A stretch of 64,000 nt of DNA from Drechmeria coniospora (GCF_001625195.1 NC_054389.1:3778520-3842519), one strand, 5' to 3'. Positions 19,002 through 32,600 are shown, numbered from the stretch's first letter. A program made the numbers and translations. The notes: generated by a model not told the origin, from the sequence alone.

Positions 19002-21636
19002 TCAAGGCCAGACGGACGGTCCAAACGTTTCGCCAGGTTGCAGATGCTTCTTGATGGCTTGGCCCGTGTAGTCGAGGGTTTCAAATGGAAAACGATTCCC
19101 CCACCAATTCGGTGCATTCTGGCCTGTCAGGTACAAGGTGAAGAAGATGAGGAGGGAGCAGACGATGAGGCCACAGTCGAGGGCGGCCGAAACGATGTAG
19201 TTGTACTGCAGCCACCAGCCGGCGTAGCGGCGCTTGATGAAGTAGTTGAAGATGATGCCCACGACACCCCAGCAGAGAAATATGTACACCGTCGCCGGCG
19301 GCAGCAAGCCGGTTCCTCCGTAGATGACGGGCGTGCAGACGTAGCGCCAAATCGACTTTGGCCACCGACGAGCGAGGAGCCAGGTGATGATGGGGGTCGC
19401 GGCGCCGACTAGCCAGAACCACTGCAACGACGAGTATATGGCACCGTGGCTGAATATGCGGGCGGGACCGATGGCGCCCCACACGACCGAGGCCGTGTAG
19501 AAAACGCGACCGCTGGGGCAGGTGTAGCTGTTGGGCTGGTTTGGCGAGCAGACATCGGGGATTCTGTGGATGGCCCAGTTCATGACGCCGATCTGGACGA
19601 GTGCCGACCAGATGGAGGCGACCAGCTGGGAGGTGAACATGACACGGGGAGGCACCTTCATGTAGTGGCCTAGCTTGAGGTCCTGCGAAAAGTAGAGGGC
19701 TTGCGACATGGAGATGTAGCCGTAGTTTTTGAACATCATCATGGCAAGGGGTCGTCCGGGGACCATGTAGCCGATGATGAACTCGGTCAGGACGTTGAGT
19801 CCAAGCTGGATGTTGGTGATGGCCTGGATGAGGCCGATGGGGATGAGCCAAATGATGGGGAGCAGCAGGCAGATGACGTATGCCCACGCAGGGAATCCGG
19901 TAGGCCAGCCGACGACAACTCCAAAGGAGATGGCGATCATGACGACGAACAAGGCTGCGCAGCGGTCAGTCAGACGAGCGGCGGGGATGGGTTGGGAAGG
20001 ACAGATTCGGCGGGGGTTGCCTACCAGCGTACCACCAGTCCTCGGCGTCTCGGTACTTCTTCATGAGGCGCATGTGGACGTCGTCTTCCTGGTGGCGTGC
20101 CATTTTGAACTGCCTCCAGATGTCCGGGCCGTGGTAGAGGGCGACGTGGATGATGACGGCGGACATGGCGGCAAAGGAGAGGCCATAGGCCATGGCAAAC
20201 TGGGTGGAGAGGAAGAGAGGCGAGTACTGCTTGTAGGCCGTCTCGTTGAAGCGGAAGTTGCTGTCGAGGATTCGGCTCACGTTGTAGATGTTGCCCATGT
20301 TGTCGTAGGACTCGGAGGACTGGACAGGAACGTAGTCGGCGTACCATACGCCGCTGAAGTGAACGCCCATGGAGACGAAGACGAAGAAAACGACGATGCC
20401 GACGAGGACATTGGCGATGGCGTGGAAGGGAGGGATGAGGGGCGAGCCGACGAAACCGCTGACGATGGTCCAGTCAAAGGTGACGGGCATCAATCCGTAG
20501 CCATGCTGTCCGCCGAATATCTTGTTGACGACGACGTTGTTGGGGGCAACCCAACACAGCCAAGCAAAGACGGACAAGCCTCGAAAGATCCAGCCTGGGA
20601 TCCAGTAGTAGACAAAGGCGGCCACTCCGACGATGAGAAAGAGCTTGTATCGGCCAATAGACCAGCCGTTGGTCTTGGAGGGATCGGATCTCGAGTGGTC
20701 GTGCAGGGTGTAGAAAAGAGCGCAGTTGACGAGGTCGGCGGGCCAAATCATGGCGGCGGGCCAGACGAGGAAGCGTCGAGCGAGACCGGCGAGGCCGTAG
20801 CCGGTGCAGAGGGTTGTGATGCCAAAGAGAATCTGGAAGGCAGGTCCAAAGTCTTGTCCATAAAACACCTTCTGGGCGATGAGAACATCGGTAGCGTACA
20901 GGACGCCTCCACCATACGCAGCCTACGTTTGTCGTCAGCAGCTTTCCCGGCTCCGACACGGCACAGTGTGCCCCGGGCAGGGAGTGGAGTGTATCGGATT
21001 TACATTTGACATGGCGACGATGACGACGTGCTCCTTGTAATTGAACTTGCCGGGTCGAAGGTTGAACTTGAGTCCGCAGAGGTTCCAGACTCTGTCGGGC
21101 ATGACGAGGTCCCAGCCACGACCGATGGGGTAGGCGATGAGCTGGACGACGTAGGTCGTGATGGCGATGCTAGGGTTTCTAAGCGAGAAGAGCATGTTGA
21201 CGCCGGAACCTAGGGTGCAGAGAAGCATGCCGATGACCCAGGCGCGAACGGTGTTGGCGGGGAAGTCGACGTCGTAGTTGCGGACGACGGCACGAACCTG
21301 GCATTCTGTCAGTCCCATTCCGTGCGTCTGGGTGTGCACGCGGGATGAAGGAGCCGGCGGTTGACCGCGAAAGGGCGTGCGTACCTCTGGATAGGGGCTG
21401 TTGTCTTCCATGAGAGCATGCTCAATCTCGATGCCCTTTTCGGCATTGCCCGTTGCGATGGCGGCATCCACATCGTTGAGGTCGTCGAGGGGGAGGTTAG
21501 GGTCCAGCTTGTGGGCCTTTTCGAACTGCTGAAGGTGCTGCAGGTGATCGACGCTCGACGAGTTGGCATCAAAGGGTCCAGGTATCGGCGTGATCTCCTC
21601 GACCTCGAGTCGCTTCCGGAAGAAGGAGCGAGCCAT
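19002..21636 (-). CDS. Oligopeptide transporter, OPT family
   Basis: Four exons on the minus strand (21385-21636, 21004-21297, 20025-20922, 19002-19954) encode 798 residues, the usual OPT length. The first splice joins SPYPE to VRAVVRNYDVDFPANTVR, restoring the SPYPEVR motif before the first membrane span. About a dozen or more hydrophobic spans follow, with family sequences such as NPSIAITTYVVQLIAYPIGRGW, WPADLVNCALFYTLH, KIFGGQHGYGLMPVTFDW and YMVPGRPLAMMMFKNYGY, and the C-terminus ends NAPNWWGNRFPFETLDYTG. OPT proteins are proton-coupled plasma-membrane importers of tetra/pentapeptides, glutathione or metal chelates; the substrate cannot be told apart here. The C-terminal half is in one long exon. 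Introns are 87, 81 and 70 nt. The soluble 84-residue N-terminus is acidic. Confidence 0.93.
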
Positions 21637-24600
21637 GATGAGCGAATATGACGATCGATTTCGATATCGGATGGGCTTGCAACTCGGGAACTCGAGACTG
21701 ACTGACTAACTGACTGACTGATTGACACCCGCCGTCAAGACGACGATGGCCGCCGCCGTAGATTCGACGACGAAGGAATGGAAAGCAACGTATCGTCTCG
21801 TCTTCGTTCTATCATCGCCTGCTGGAGACGGAAGAATGCGGCAGATGGGAGGAGCGAGGGGGGGGAAGCTGGAACGAGGGTTCCGCCTGCTCCATCGAAC
21901 GAGTACATACGGAGCCAGTGTTCGGCAACGAAGCCGCACCGTGCTGCGGCTGTTGACCTGATGCGCGGGCAGCGTCCCGGGGCGAGCCCGTCCAACTGGC
22001 GGGCCAGGAACAGGGGGCAATCAAGCACTAACGGGCCACTAACTATCCGCCGCAGCCGGGGCTTTGCTTTGGCCCGGCTGAACAGGCGGCGGGGATGGAG
22101 GGACTTTGGTCACGCTAACGAGACCATTGGCGTGAGAGGTTGACATGAGCAGGGGCTCCGTCGCCCTGGTTGTACATGTAAGTGCAGGTGAGGGCTGTCT
22201 TGGAGGAGGAGGTTCGAAGCCGCCTGTCGGATGCAGTCCAAAGCAGGATGAGAGCGGGATCGAAAGAAGTGGCAGCAGATGGAAAGAGTGGACAGATGTT
22301 CTGTGAAAGAGTCTGTCGCCTCGTTTCTTTACAGGAATGAACCTGTAGCAACACCGTAAATGTTTGCTCAAGCTGTCAAAGGGGCACGTTTGGAGAGGAG
22401 GAGGGTACCTAGCGTCCATGTGCGTAGCAAAAGTACTCGCACAGTGATGCTGGGTGCCGACCTGCCTATCCGGGCGTAGTCGCCACGATGGCTGCAGCAA
22501 TGAGTGAGCCCTAGCCAGCTCGAGTCTGGTATCGCCCGTTCGCATGGTACAGGAGCAAGTACACTTGCACCAATTGCATGCGTAACTAGTACATGGACAG
22601 TAACACGTTCGGTGTGTTCCCCCAGAACTAATAGTCCGTGCCTGCAACTATTATTAGGTGCAACCGTGGTTGCGTGGCTCCCGCAACCTCATCCATCCAT
22701 CCACAACCAAACCACCACCACTACCACACCACGATAATACCTTGCCGCATTCGCCGGACTTGGTCCACGCTGCTGTGGCTCGGCATTTCCTTTGATTCCG
22801 GACGGTGGATCCGGGACTCGGGACTCGGACCCTTTCGGACCCGGAGCGGAGAGTTTGGCGGATAGCGGTACGTCAGCGAGTCGTCGCGGCTTGGATGACC
22901 AATCGAGGCAGATGCAAATGTCTCCTTGAGCCAATATCGATTTGCAATTCGCCATCGCTGAGACATATCGTGCCTACGACTTTGCTGCCCAAGGACCCTT
23001 GCTGTCTTATTTGTTTGCTCGACTGTTTCCCATCCGAAGCATTCCCAAAGTGGAAATGACGCCCTTTGCTACCTACGCTCAGCAGCAGTTGGTTGAAGAT
23101 GCAAAGTCTTCTCCCGACAGAATAACGATGTACGTTTTAGATGATTCCCCTTCGCACGAAAACAGTCCCTTCCAATGTCTCTCGATCCTCGCAAGCTCGT
23201 TCGTCAGCAATCCGGGGTCCTTGGCACCATTTCTCGCAGCACACAACGCTTACCCGTCAGTGAGCACTTGGGGGCCCGACGTTTCGAATGCAGTAGTTGT
23301 CGAATATCCCATTTAATCCGAGTCATCCGTTTGATGGCGACTATTCGTAGGAAACTATGGCAAGACACAAGTGTTGGTAAGATGGATTTAGCATCCGAGA
23401 ACTTGCTGCTGCCTCACCTACCAAGCCGCGGCCTGTAGGTCGCTGTAGGATTCCATGCAGCATGCAGGACTTTTTGCCCACGGTGGTCTTCTAGTCGACA
23501 GTAGTAGGCCGAAAACCCCTAGAAGCAGCTATGGTTTCTATACGGTGGCACTCGGAGCAGCCGACACCCTTTCTGACTTGCACGGTGTCGTGGCACTATA
23601 GGGTAGCACGAGTGAAAACACGAGGCATCACGGCGGGTGGAGAAACGTCCCAACCCACGCGCCGTCAAGGCTGGCCTGCTCGCTGCCGCCTACCGAGTAC
23701 AAGTACCCGGCACAAGGACAAGTATCGTATTTATCTAGGCACCTGCCCAGCGGCCGCGCTGAGCCTTCTCGGAATGGTTGGTCATCCAGGTCGGTGACAT
23801 GGAGGTTTCTGTGACAGGACGGGGCCTCATCCGTTCGACCATTGAGCACGACATCTCGACCCCCATGGCAAGCACGGGAGGATAATGCCTCTGATTTTAT
23901 GATCATTATTCCGGATTCAAGGCCGATCAAAAGCCGCAGCGAAGAAGGATATTTCCGGATGCGCATCACAGAGTTCGCCTCGGGCGCAGCCTACGCCGAA
24001 CCTGGCGAAAGAGGCCTCTGATGCTGCCTATCAGCACGTTCCGTGGACCGGGACATGGTGCCGGTAATAACGTCATGAAATTGAAAGTGACAACCGGGGT
24101 CGCCGAGAAACTGGAACGCACCCCACCCTCCGACAACGAGAACGGAGGACACGGGTGAGGTGCGATGACAGGAGGACATGACGGAACGAATGAAACATGG
24201 TGAGTCTCTATTCGCAACGCACGGTTCGATAGGGCCGTGACGGCTTCAGCAATTCCATGGAGACGACCTTCTCTCACGATAAAGTTACTTTTGCCACCCC
24301 CCCCTCCTCCAACAATGGAATAATAACCCGGGAAACGGTTGCATAAGTATGCAGCCAGCCTCGACACGAAAACGACGTGCAGGAAATGTGTTCCTCGCAA
24401 GTCAGCCCAACAATCGACAGGTCGTATCGAGGGCCGGAGCGCAAATGCAGGTGCATGCTGATGCAGATATCATGCACGTGCAAGGAGCACAAGAAAGTGG
24501 TGATGCCTCCAAGCAAGCGCATGCAGGTGAAACGAATCAAGGTTGCCGTTAACAATACCTGCTGAACTCAATCAGTATGAACATGTACGCCCTCGTCATC

Positions 24601-25399
24601 AAACGGGTCACGACCCATTGGTGCGTTTATTATCGGATCTGCGAGACATGTCTTCAGCCGAGCAAGGGCTCGGTGAGTGGCCGACATCTACTCCGGACAC
24701 CTGCATACTTTTATACAGCTCACGCACGCACGCACGCACGCACTCATAGGTGTGCATGTACCGCACAGTGCACGTGTGTGCCTACCATGTCTCATGCATA
24801 TTCGTCCAGTTGACCCGTTCGGGAGACATGCCGACGCTGGGGGTCCAACTTCTCCGTTTCAGCCTCCTGCCAGTTGCCTCCCCGTTCGCATCCGCAGCTG
24901 ACTCTCGAATGTACGATACGGTGACGGGGCACAGGTGCAGGGAGGGATCTAGTCAGAGCCCCGGACGCGACCGGTAAGCGACCAGCTCGGTGCAAGCCGG
25001 TGAGGAGCCTCGCGGCAACCTCGGCCCATATGTAGGCAAAAGCCAATTCGCGGTGCCTGGTGCATTCGCCAGTCGTCACATCCCATCACATCTACAGTAT
25101 GCCACATGCCTGAGCGAGGCCTTGTTCCGTTGTTGGCCGTCCCTGTGATTGGCAGGTTTTTTTTTCCCTCCGGCACGGATGCACTCTACCCAAGCGTTTG
25201 TCTGCCATGGCATCGTGGTACTGTCTTGGTATCATGGCATCATGACATCATGGCCCTGCATGAATCTGGCACAATGACAAGCGTGACATTACATGCTGGC
25301 GAAGGGATTCTCTTGCTGCCACCATGATCCAATCATTGCAGGCGCAACGGACCGGTCGCCCTTGTACCGGCAATTTTGCTCCGACGCGGACAACGACCG
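21637..25399. other. Gene-poor region, left part of the 13.4-kb desert
   Basis: Upstream flank of the OPT gene followed by sequence of mixed composition. I find no recognisable gene. An open frame around 22942-23316 is described separately. Scattered GTAC words occur near 22540-22660. An (ACGC)n-type run of CACGCACGCACG lies near 24722-24742. Confidence 0.5.
22942..23316 (+). CDS. Unrecognised open reading frame, possible gene or relic
   Basis: A 124-codon frame (starts MQFAIAETYRAYDF, ends SNAVVVEYPI) with fairly balanced amino acid composition, unlike the Cys/Thr/Tyr-rich spurious frames in the GTAC islands. I recognise no domain, membrane span or signal peptide. A second frame (23175-23438) overlaps it, so a frameshifted or intron-split gene is conceivable. 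It sits alone in the gene desert. It could equally be non-coding; confidence is low. Confidence 0.2.
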   Translation: MQFAIAETYRAYDFAAQGPLLSYLFARLFPIRSIPKVEMTPFATYAQQQLVEDAKSSPDRITMYVLDDSPSHENSPFQCLSILASSFVSNPGSLAPFLAAHNAYPSVSTWGPDVSNAVVVEYPI

Positions 25400-26546
25400 G
25401 AAAGCGACATATGTGTACAGGTAGGTACTCCATGCATACAACTACATGTCGTAAGTGTATGCCCGCACAGAAGTACAAGTAGATGACAAAGGGGCAGCTA
25501 TACAATGGAAACGTAAGTACTGTACACTTATACGGGGTACATGTGGGTGAAATGAAGCGTTGCGTTGACCCTCAGGGCAGTGCAAAGTCCGAATGGAGCT
25601 GGTGTTTCCAAGTGCGTCATGCACCTTTGTACGCAGCACGCGTCAAATTATCGTTGGTGCAAAACGAGTGTAAGTACTGTACTGTGCTGCCAGGTTTACG
25701 AGGACGGAGTGCCCCGTTCTTGCGCACCTATGTAAGTAGAACATATTGCTAAATATAGAGACACTCGGAGCGTTTGCTGGCGAAGCACAACGTACGCAGC
25801 ACCTCTGGGCTCGTGCAAGGGGCCTTAGGACGCATGCCGAAGGCGCATTGGCAGGGGTACGGAGGACATGAACATGCCCTACCGCCGGGCACCCGGGGGA
25901 AAATTCGGCGACAAACCAAGCGATGCGCAGCACGTTGCAAGTAACGGCATGTGTACTTGGTAGTAGCGCCGATGTTCTGTCCAGGGGCATCGAGATGTCG
26001 GGCGAAGGTGTGGCTTCGCAGCGAGATACGGCGATGCGTCATCGGCATTACCGTCCTCGTACTCATCTCACGCAAGAAATTGAGCCGTGAGGGGTTGAGA
26101 TTGCTCCGTGCGAGTATAGGCATTGCCATGTACTCGTACGGAATGGAGAAGACGCCGATTCGTATCGTCATCGTGAGCCTCATCTTCCTCCGCCTCCGCC
26201 TCTTCTTGGCTTCCGCACCACTGTGTGGGCGGTGGCTATACTGTAGGGGCAAGTAGAGTGGTAGGTGTAAGTACAAGTACCTGTAAGTTAGTGGAGGTGG
26301 ATGTACTGCACATGTACATTGGAAGGCTGTTAAGAGGGAGCGAAAGGGAATTGCGACGAAATTCGAAATTGCTGCGTCGCGTACATGTGCCTGTTGGTCG
26401 TTGTTATTATTGAAGAGACCCGGGTATTGCTGAATTCTACCTGGACGAATTGATAGATGCAAGTACGGAGCATGCAGCACTCCGAAACTCCGTACAATAC
26501 CTGTTGTTCGAGCGCCAACATGCATGCTAAGCATGTTCATGTGCTA

Positions 26547-26575
26547 CCTAGGTACCTAGGTAACTAGGTACCTAG
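26547..26575. repeat. CCTAGGTA palindrome cluster
   Basis: A perfect 14-base palindrome CCTAGGTACCTAGG (26547-26560), then TAA, then the 12-base palindrome CTAGGTACCTAG (26564-26575). Immediately upstream, CATGC-TAA-GCATG also forms a small inverted repeat. Confidence 0.85.
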
Positions 26576-28347
26576 GGAATGGCATGGTGAATACGGCGCA
26601 AGTACTGCACTGTACTGTGCTGCACCTGAGTACCAGGTACAGTTACAATCTTACATGTAGGTACTCCGTAGTACGCAAGGTAGATCTGCAGGAGGACATA
26701 CCTAGTACTTACGTACGTTTCCTCAGCTTTTACGGAGTAATAACGGAGGCCAGCACTTGTAGGCTTCCAAGTACTCCGTACCTACCGTATTATACTTACA
26801 TTTGCGGGTACTCCCTGTCCCCGTACTTGCTGTATACATGCATGTACATGTAGGACGTATACAGTATCTACGTATTTGTACTCCGAACTCCGTACTTGCT
26901 CCGTACTTATATCAAGGAATAATTACTCCGTACCGGTTGTGTACTTACTGCAGTTGTACTCCCTACTCCGTACGCAGACTGTACTGTAAGTATAGTACAA
27001 CTACATGTACTTGTGTGTGCTGGCAAGTGCACGGGCACTCCTCAAGGATGCTTGAATGGATGGGTCAAGGTTTGGAACCCCCTTGTCCTTGAAATCGCTC
27101 GTTGGCCGATGAGCAAATCAAAGGACTCGGAATATGGATGTGGCAGAAAAACCCGCGACGTACGGAGTACTCGGAGCGTGAATATCGCGACGGGTCCAAG
27201 TCAAGGTTTTGGCAATTTCCGCGACAGGGGGGGGGGTCGAATTGATCAAGCTTTTGATAGCACATGGCCTGTTCATCCATCCTGTACCGGGTACCTAAGT
27301 ACTCACAGTAAGTGTAAGTACTTAAGTGCAAGCGAGTATTAATCAGTTTTGTTTCTCCGTACGGAGCACGGTACGGAGCAAGTATTACTGTACTGTGGCT
27401 GTACAGTACTTGCACCAAATTCCGGTTGCGATGCGGACCACAGCAGCAGTCTTCACAAGTACCCGTACTACAGCACAAGTCAAGGTATTACTCCGTACAT
27501 GGAAGTATTTTCGCGGTACTGCAGCTCTACGCGTCGTGCACTATTGGTGCCTTGAGATACGTGCTTGCATGTACGCGACCGCGTTCGAGCAGCCACACGC
27601 GCAAGTACGGAGTACTAGGTATGCACATGTAAAAGTACAGTGCTCCGTAAGCGCGCATGCATTGCACGTGTAAGTACTTACGTGCAACTAAGCAATAGTT
27701 GTACTTTGTCCTCTGTACTCCGTACTGTACGTGCGCACCTTGGAACGAACGGATGTACTTACTGTACTTGTACAACTAGGTGTAGGTGTACGGAGCACAT
27801 GTGCTCCGTACTGGTCCAGATTTTATTTTGGCATACGAGTCAAGATGATCAGGAAACAGGTCAGTGCCCTCATGTGGAATACTGTGCAGGCACTCTGTAC
27901 TTGAGTACTCCATACTTCCTACTGTAATCTGCCTATTCATGTAAGCATTATTACTTGCATCTGCATGTGGACAGGCGCACTGCAAGAACATGTTCTCGTA
28001 CTGTAAGCAGGTGTTCTTGTACATGTACGTAGCACTGTACTTGCATCGTACTTGTGCGCGGAGTATCTAAATGTACACCAACAAGTACATGTACGCCTGT
28101 GCGCACACGCAGTACAAGTACAGTACCTCAGCAAGAACCTACACGTATGAGTGCAAAGACAGTACACAAGTATACTCCGCACTCCTGCGATAGATGCAGG
28201 TACAAGGTAGTATTCGTTTGTCCAATGAGGCGATCAAGCAGGGGTCGCGTCACGGACTTTGGGAGGGATCGTGCCAGCCAACGCGAGGGAGCAACGCCAA
28301 TGGGGCGGCGGCTGTGGCGCCTTAGCTTCTCGCACAATGTACCTACA

Positions 28348-28380
28348 CGTACGGAGTACTCCATACATGTACTCCGTACG
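28348..28380. repeat. Inverted repeat with 12-base perfect arms
   Basis: CGTACGGAGTAC (28348-28359) and GTACTCCGTACG (28369-28380) are exact reverse complements separated by nine bases, able to form a hairpin or cruciform. Confidence 0.9.
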
Positions 28381-29232
28381 CATGAGAAGCATGCAGGGCA
28401 GAGGTACGGAGCACAGCACAGAATAGGTAGGTAGGTGCGAGGATGGAGGTCGTCTTTCCTAGGAACAGGACGCAAGCTCGTTCTCTGCTGCTGACGGGGA
28501 CGGTCGATGTGCGTGGAACGGGGACTTGGCTGACAGGTATGAGCACAAGTATACCTTGGTGCATTTGCACGGGGTATGCTCCGTACAGTGGGAGGGTGTA
28601 GAATTAGGATGTACTTGGGTGCAATTGTACAGTACACCTCGGGACAACTACAAGCGGAGTACGGAGCGCAGCGGACGCCATTCGTGCTGACGACTACTTG
28701 TACAAGAAGGAATTCCTAGTACTATTCCTGTGCGGAATCCTCTGTACTTGAGTACAGGAAGTAATATGAGCTGAACTGTGATGTTTACAGTATTACTTAC
28801 TCCCTGCGAGTCCCGTACAACTAAATGTATTACTTGTGCTTATCTTCACACGTACTCGGCTTACTGGATGGTACAGAGAACTTGTACTTGCATGCGCGCT
28901 ATTAGTACTCTGTACTTCACTCCGCACCGAAATAGCATGCACAGAGTGCCTGCACTTACAGTAATACTCCATGTCTAGTACTTACTAGGTACCTACCTAG
29001 TACTGTACGTAGGTACTGATCTAATGGTGTACTTGTGGGTGTGCAACCACCTGCACTCACATGCAGGTTAGGCGCAGGTGCTGTACTTACGTACAAGTCT
29101 GTACCGATGATATTGCTGCACAGTACGCCGTGCTCCGTACAGTAATACTAACCTGGTACTCCGTACTCCGTACTTGCATTTCTGATCGGCTTCAGCCCCT
29201 CCACCTCCAGTGAGTGCATCCGGCATGCGCTG

Positions 29233-29332
29233 GGATGTTGAACCAGCCGAGTTCGCAAAAGTGCATATTGCCTTGCAGAGATGGATGTTGAACCAAACGA
29301 GTTCGCAATAGTGCATATTGCCTTGCAGAGAT
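29233..29332 (+). repeat. 50-bp tandem duplication, slightly diverged
   Basis: The unit at 29233-29282 (GGATGTTGAACC... to ...CTTGCAGAGAT) is followed by a second copy at 29283-29332 with about three substitutions (AGCC versus AAAC, and CAAAA versus CAATA). Confidence 0.85.
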
Positions 29333-29621
29333 GTGTGCTTACTTCGCAGCTCGCCGCTTCGCAATTAGACCACGCTGTATTTCGTACTCCGTACGCAGTA
29401 CATGTACGCGTCTTGTTCTCGTGCACTGTTACTTGCACCAACTTCTGTACACGACCGACACCACCAGTACGTAGTGAGTAGGTGCTTAGGTGTGCAGCAA
29501 GGCCGACAAATACAAGCACCCGTCACCGACCGCCCCTTCAGTGTCCACCGTGGAAAATGAAAGAAGACGGCGACGTTGTGCAGCTTGAGCTGATGTCTCT
29601 TCCATTCGCGTACTTGCCGAC

Positions 29622-29687
29622 GCAGGTGTAGGTGTCGTCGCATGGTACTGCCACGCAGGCGTAGGTGTCGTCGCATGGTACTGCCAC
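29622..29687 (+). repeat. 33-bp tandem duplication
   Basis: The unit at 29622-29654 (GCAGGTGTAGGTGTCG ... TACTGCCAC) recurs at 29655-29687 with a single T/C difference, and a partial third copy GCAGGCG starts at 29688. Confidence 0.9.
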
Positions 29688-32600
29688 GCAGGCGCGCGAA
29701 CCCAGCCGTCGTTGAGGCTCTAGCTTGCGACCGACCTATCGGGCAGCCGCCTGATACGAAAATGGCATCATTCATGCACCAAGCAAGACGGCACGGCTCG
29801 GTCGCAAGAGTCCATTCGCTCGATGTGAGACGGCAAAGGCGGATTCGGGGGTGCTGTCGCCTTGGATGGGCCTGCGAAGAGATCTGCGGTGGCGCAAGGA
29901 CGGGGGAGTGGACGACTTGTTGGTCCACCAGCCTGACGACGACGTTACGAATACGAGTGCCTACAGTAATACCAGGCACTCCGTAATTATGCATGCTCAA
30001 TGCTCGATCCAGGTTCAGGGTGGAGGATACGAGAATCATGAGCCTTGCAGGGATGACAAGCGAGATGCACTGCTGTTGGTAGCGCGTGCAAGAACAACAA
30101 GTACATACATAAAGTTGGCTGTAGGTGCACTTGTATGCATGTCTGGTACGACACCAGTCGGCAAGACTTGGAGAAGTTGCTGAGCATCTTGTTCAACGCT
30201 TCATGCAATTTATGGCCAAAGGAAAAGCCCGTGCTCGTACACTGCACTTGTACGCGCACTCGCAAGTATACAGGTATGCATGCTGGTACAGTGATATCGA
30301 ACATCTTGTTCAGGGTGAATAGTGCAAGCACAAAGCACTAGCAGGTATTAGTTGTACTGTAGGTTACGGAGAACAAGCGATGTACGATGTACAGTACCTG
30401 CTTGTGCTTATACCTACTAAGTATTACTGTACGCGCGAAGTTGGAGCACTCCGTACAAGTACACTTACAAGCACTGTACTCCGTATTAACATACTTAAAG
30501 ATTGTTTCCTGGGCCTCCATCTGCCTGCCGCCATCCATGTGAGGCTTGGAACGGGACAGTATTCCTTTACCATCAGCGGCGCAATTCGTCTAGCTAGTAT
30601 TGCAGGCAGGCTGCCCACTTGGTCACGGAGCTGCTTGCCACGCCTTACAGCACAAGGCCCTCCCATCATCATCCTGTCCTCATCTCGCCATGTGAATAAC
30701 CCGAGGAGGGGTGAGCAGAGAGGCATGAATGGAAGGGATGAAAAAGTCGAGTGCACGGCACCGTACGCCACTGCCGCACGGGCACTGAGATCGGGCTGCC
30801 TCCCAGGCCACCAGACAGCATGACCGGCTTCTCGGTGCGATCTTCTCCACTGCCATCACCAGTCTCACCAGTCCTTGCTCCCGTGCCTGCACCCCTCTGA
30901 GCTTCGTCCGCCGACAACTCGTACCCCGTACCGATCCCGTAGTGACTCGAAATGGAAACGACGGGTAGTGTCGGTCATTGGCACACGCATCGTCCGAGTA
31001 TCACCGCACCGCACCAGCACTGGCAATTGCGTCCTTGTCCCAGGACGTGAAGCGGCGGAGCACTAACATTATACCGTGCAAGTACATGTACAGCACAGCA
31101 GGTGTATGTGCAGTGCGTTCTAGGTCACTTAGTGCTCCGCGCTACTGGGGGCCACATCTTGTCTCATCCCTCAACAGGCTTAACGCTGGCCCCTGATCCA
31201 TGGGGTCAAGGCTCTGGTAGCTCTGCAGGTGCTCCCTACCTCGCAGCCCAGCACATTCATTCTTCATACTGCTCCGTTGGTACCTAGGTGGTCTTAATTG
31301 GCACATATGTTTGTGCATGCGAACAGCACCGAGTGCGGAGTATAAGCTATGAGACTGCACAACTACGAAGTACTCCGTTTAGGATGTGCCAATTCAAGTA
31401 CAGAGTACATGTCGTGTTAGTGTTACAAGCACTTGCGGAATACTGCCGGCGAACAATGTACTGCGAGGTGGGACGCGGACGACGCATCAAGCTGCGGGTA
31501 GTACGGCATTCTCGCCAATGCTAGCATCGGTAAATTTCACTCAACCTGGCGATTGTTGGTAAGCATTCGAACGAGGCCCGGAAAATCAGCAAACACCCAA
31601 GTGAGTGTTGCTGCTTCCAAGATAAGTCCGCCTCGGCTCAGATTCCATCATGATACGCAAGTGCATGCATGTACTTGTAGGCTCACCCCCTAGCCACGAC
31701 AACTACAACTGCCTGTACTGTACGACTCGACCATGACATATTACCAGCAAGTACAACAAGATACATACTTATTTCACATGTCCGGCGGAGGAATAATTAC
31801 AATGCGATGCGCCGTGTGCTACTGTGTTTGCAGGTGACCGACTTCCTGTACGGGTTTTTGCCACCAGCGGCCGCCGTGACCAACCCGACGCCAAGAGCCC
31901 CATCGGTGCAATGACAAACGGTGGGGGGCGAGCGAAGTTGACGCCAGCCAGACGCGATGCAAACTTCAAAGTTGAAAAGTGTCCACTCCAGTTCTTGCCT
32001 AGTCCGGCAAACCGTAAACGTACATGTACTCGGTACAACGTGCTTACCGTTGTACCTTTGTACCCAAGAGCCCCTCTACGCGTGTCATCCAAGTACTGCG
32101 GTGAGTGATTAGATAACTTCCTAGTATTTTCTGCTACGTGCTCGTTTACTAGTATCTTTGTGTAGGTGGCAGTACAGGAAATGTACTTTGTGCGTGCAAG
32201 TAAACCTGTTTTGTCAGTACGTACTTGTGTGCAGATACTGTACGGAGTGCATGCACATGTTCCTCCATTCACCGTGAGCCAAAAGTGTCCAAGACATGTA
32301 CCATACGGTAACTCCGTACATGTACTCCGTGTATTACGATTCACCCGTAGGTGTACTCTATGTTTGACCCTCGTCCTCGTTGGTGTAATTAATTCAAGGA
32401 AAACTCTCCGCTTGCTTCAACCGCCACTCACTTGGCCGGAGATCCAGCGACCGGGGCGTGCTGACATGTACTAGGTACTTAATTTATTGTAGGCCCAGTA
32501 CGGGGGACCGGAGTGCTCCGTACCTACAATGTACTTGCTTGGCTTTACTGCGACAGCAGGCCCGACACCTCACAACTCAGGCCGAATCAGCAAGTAGCTT

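Noticed and set aside
19774..21009. A 411-codon plus-strand frame rich in Asp, Glu and Val
   Set aside because: It is antisense to the OPT transporter exons, where hydrophobic codons read as acidic residues on the other strand.
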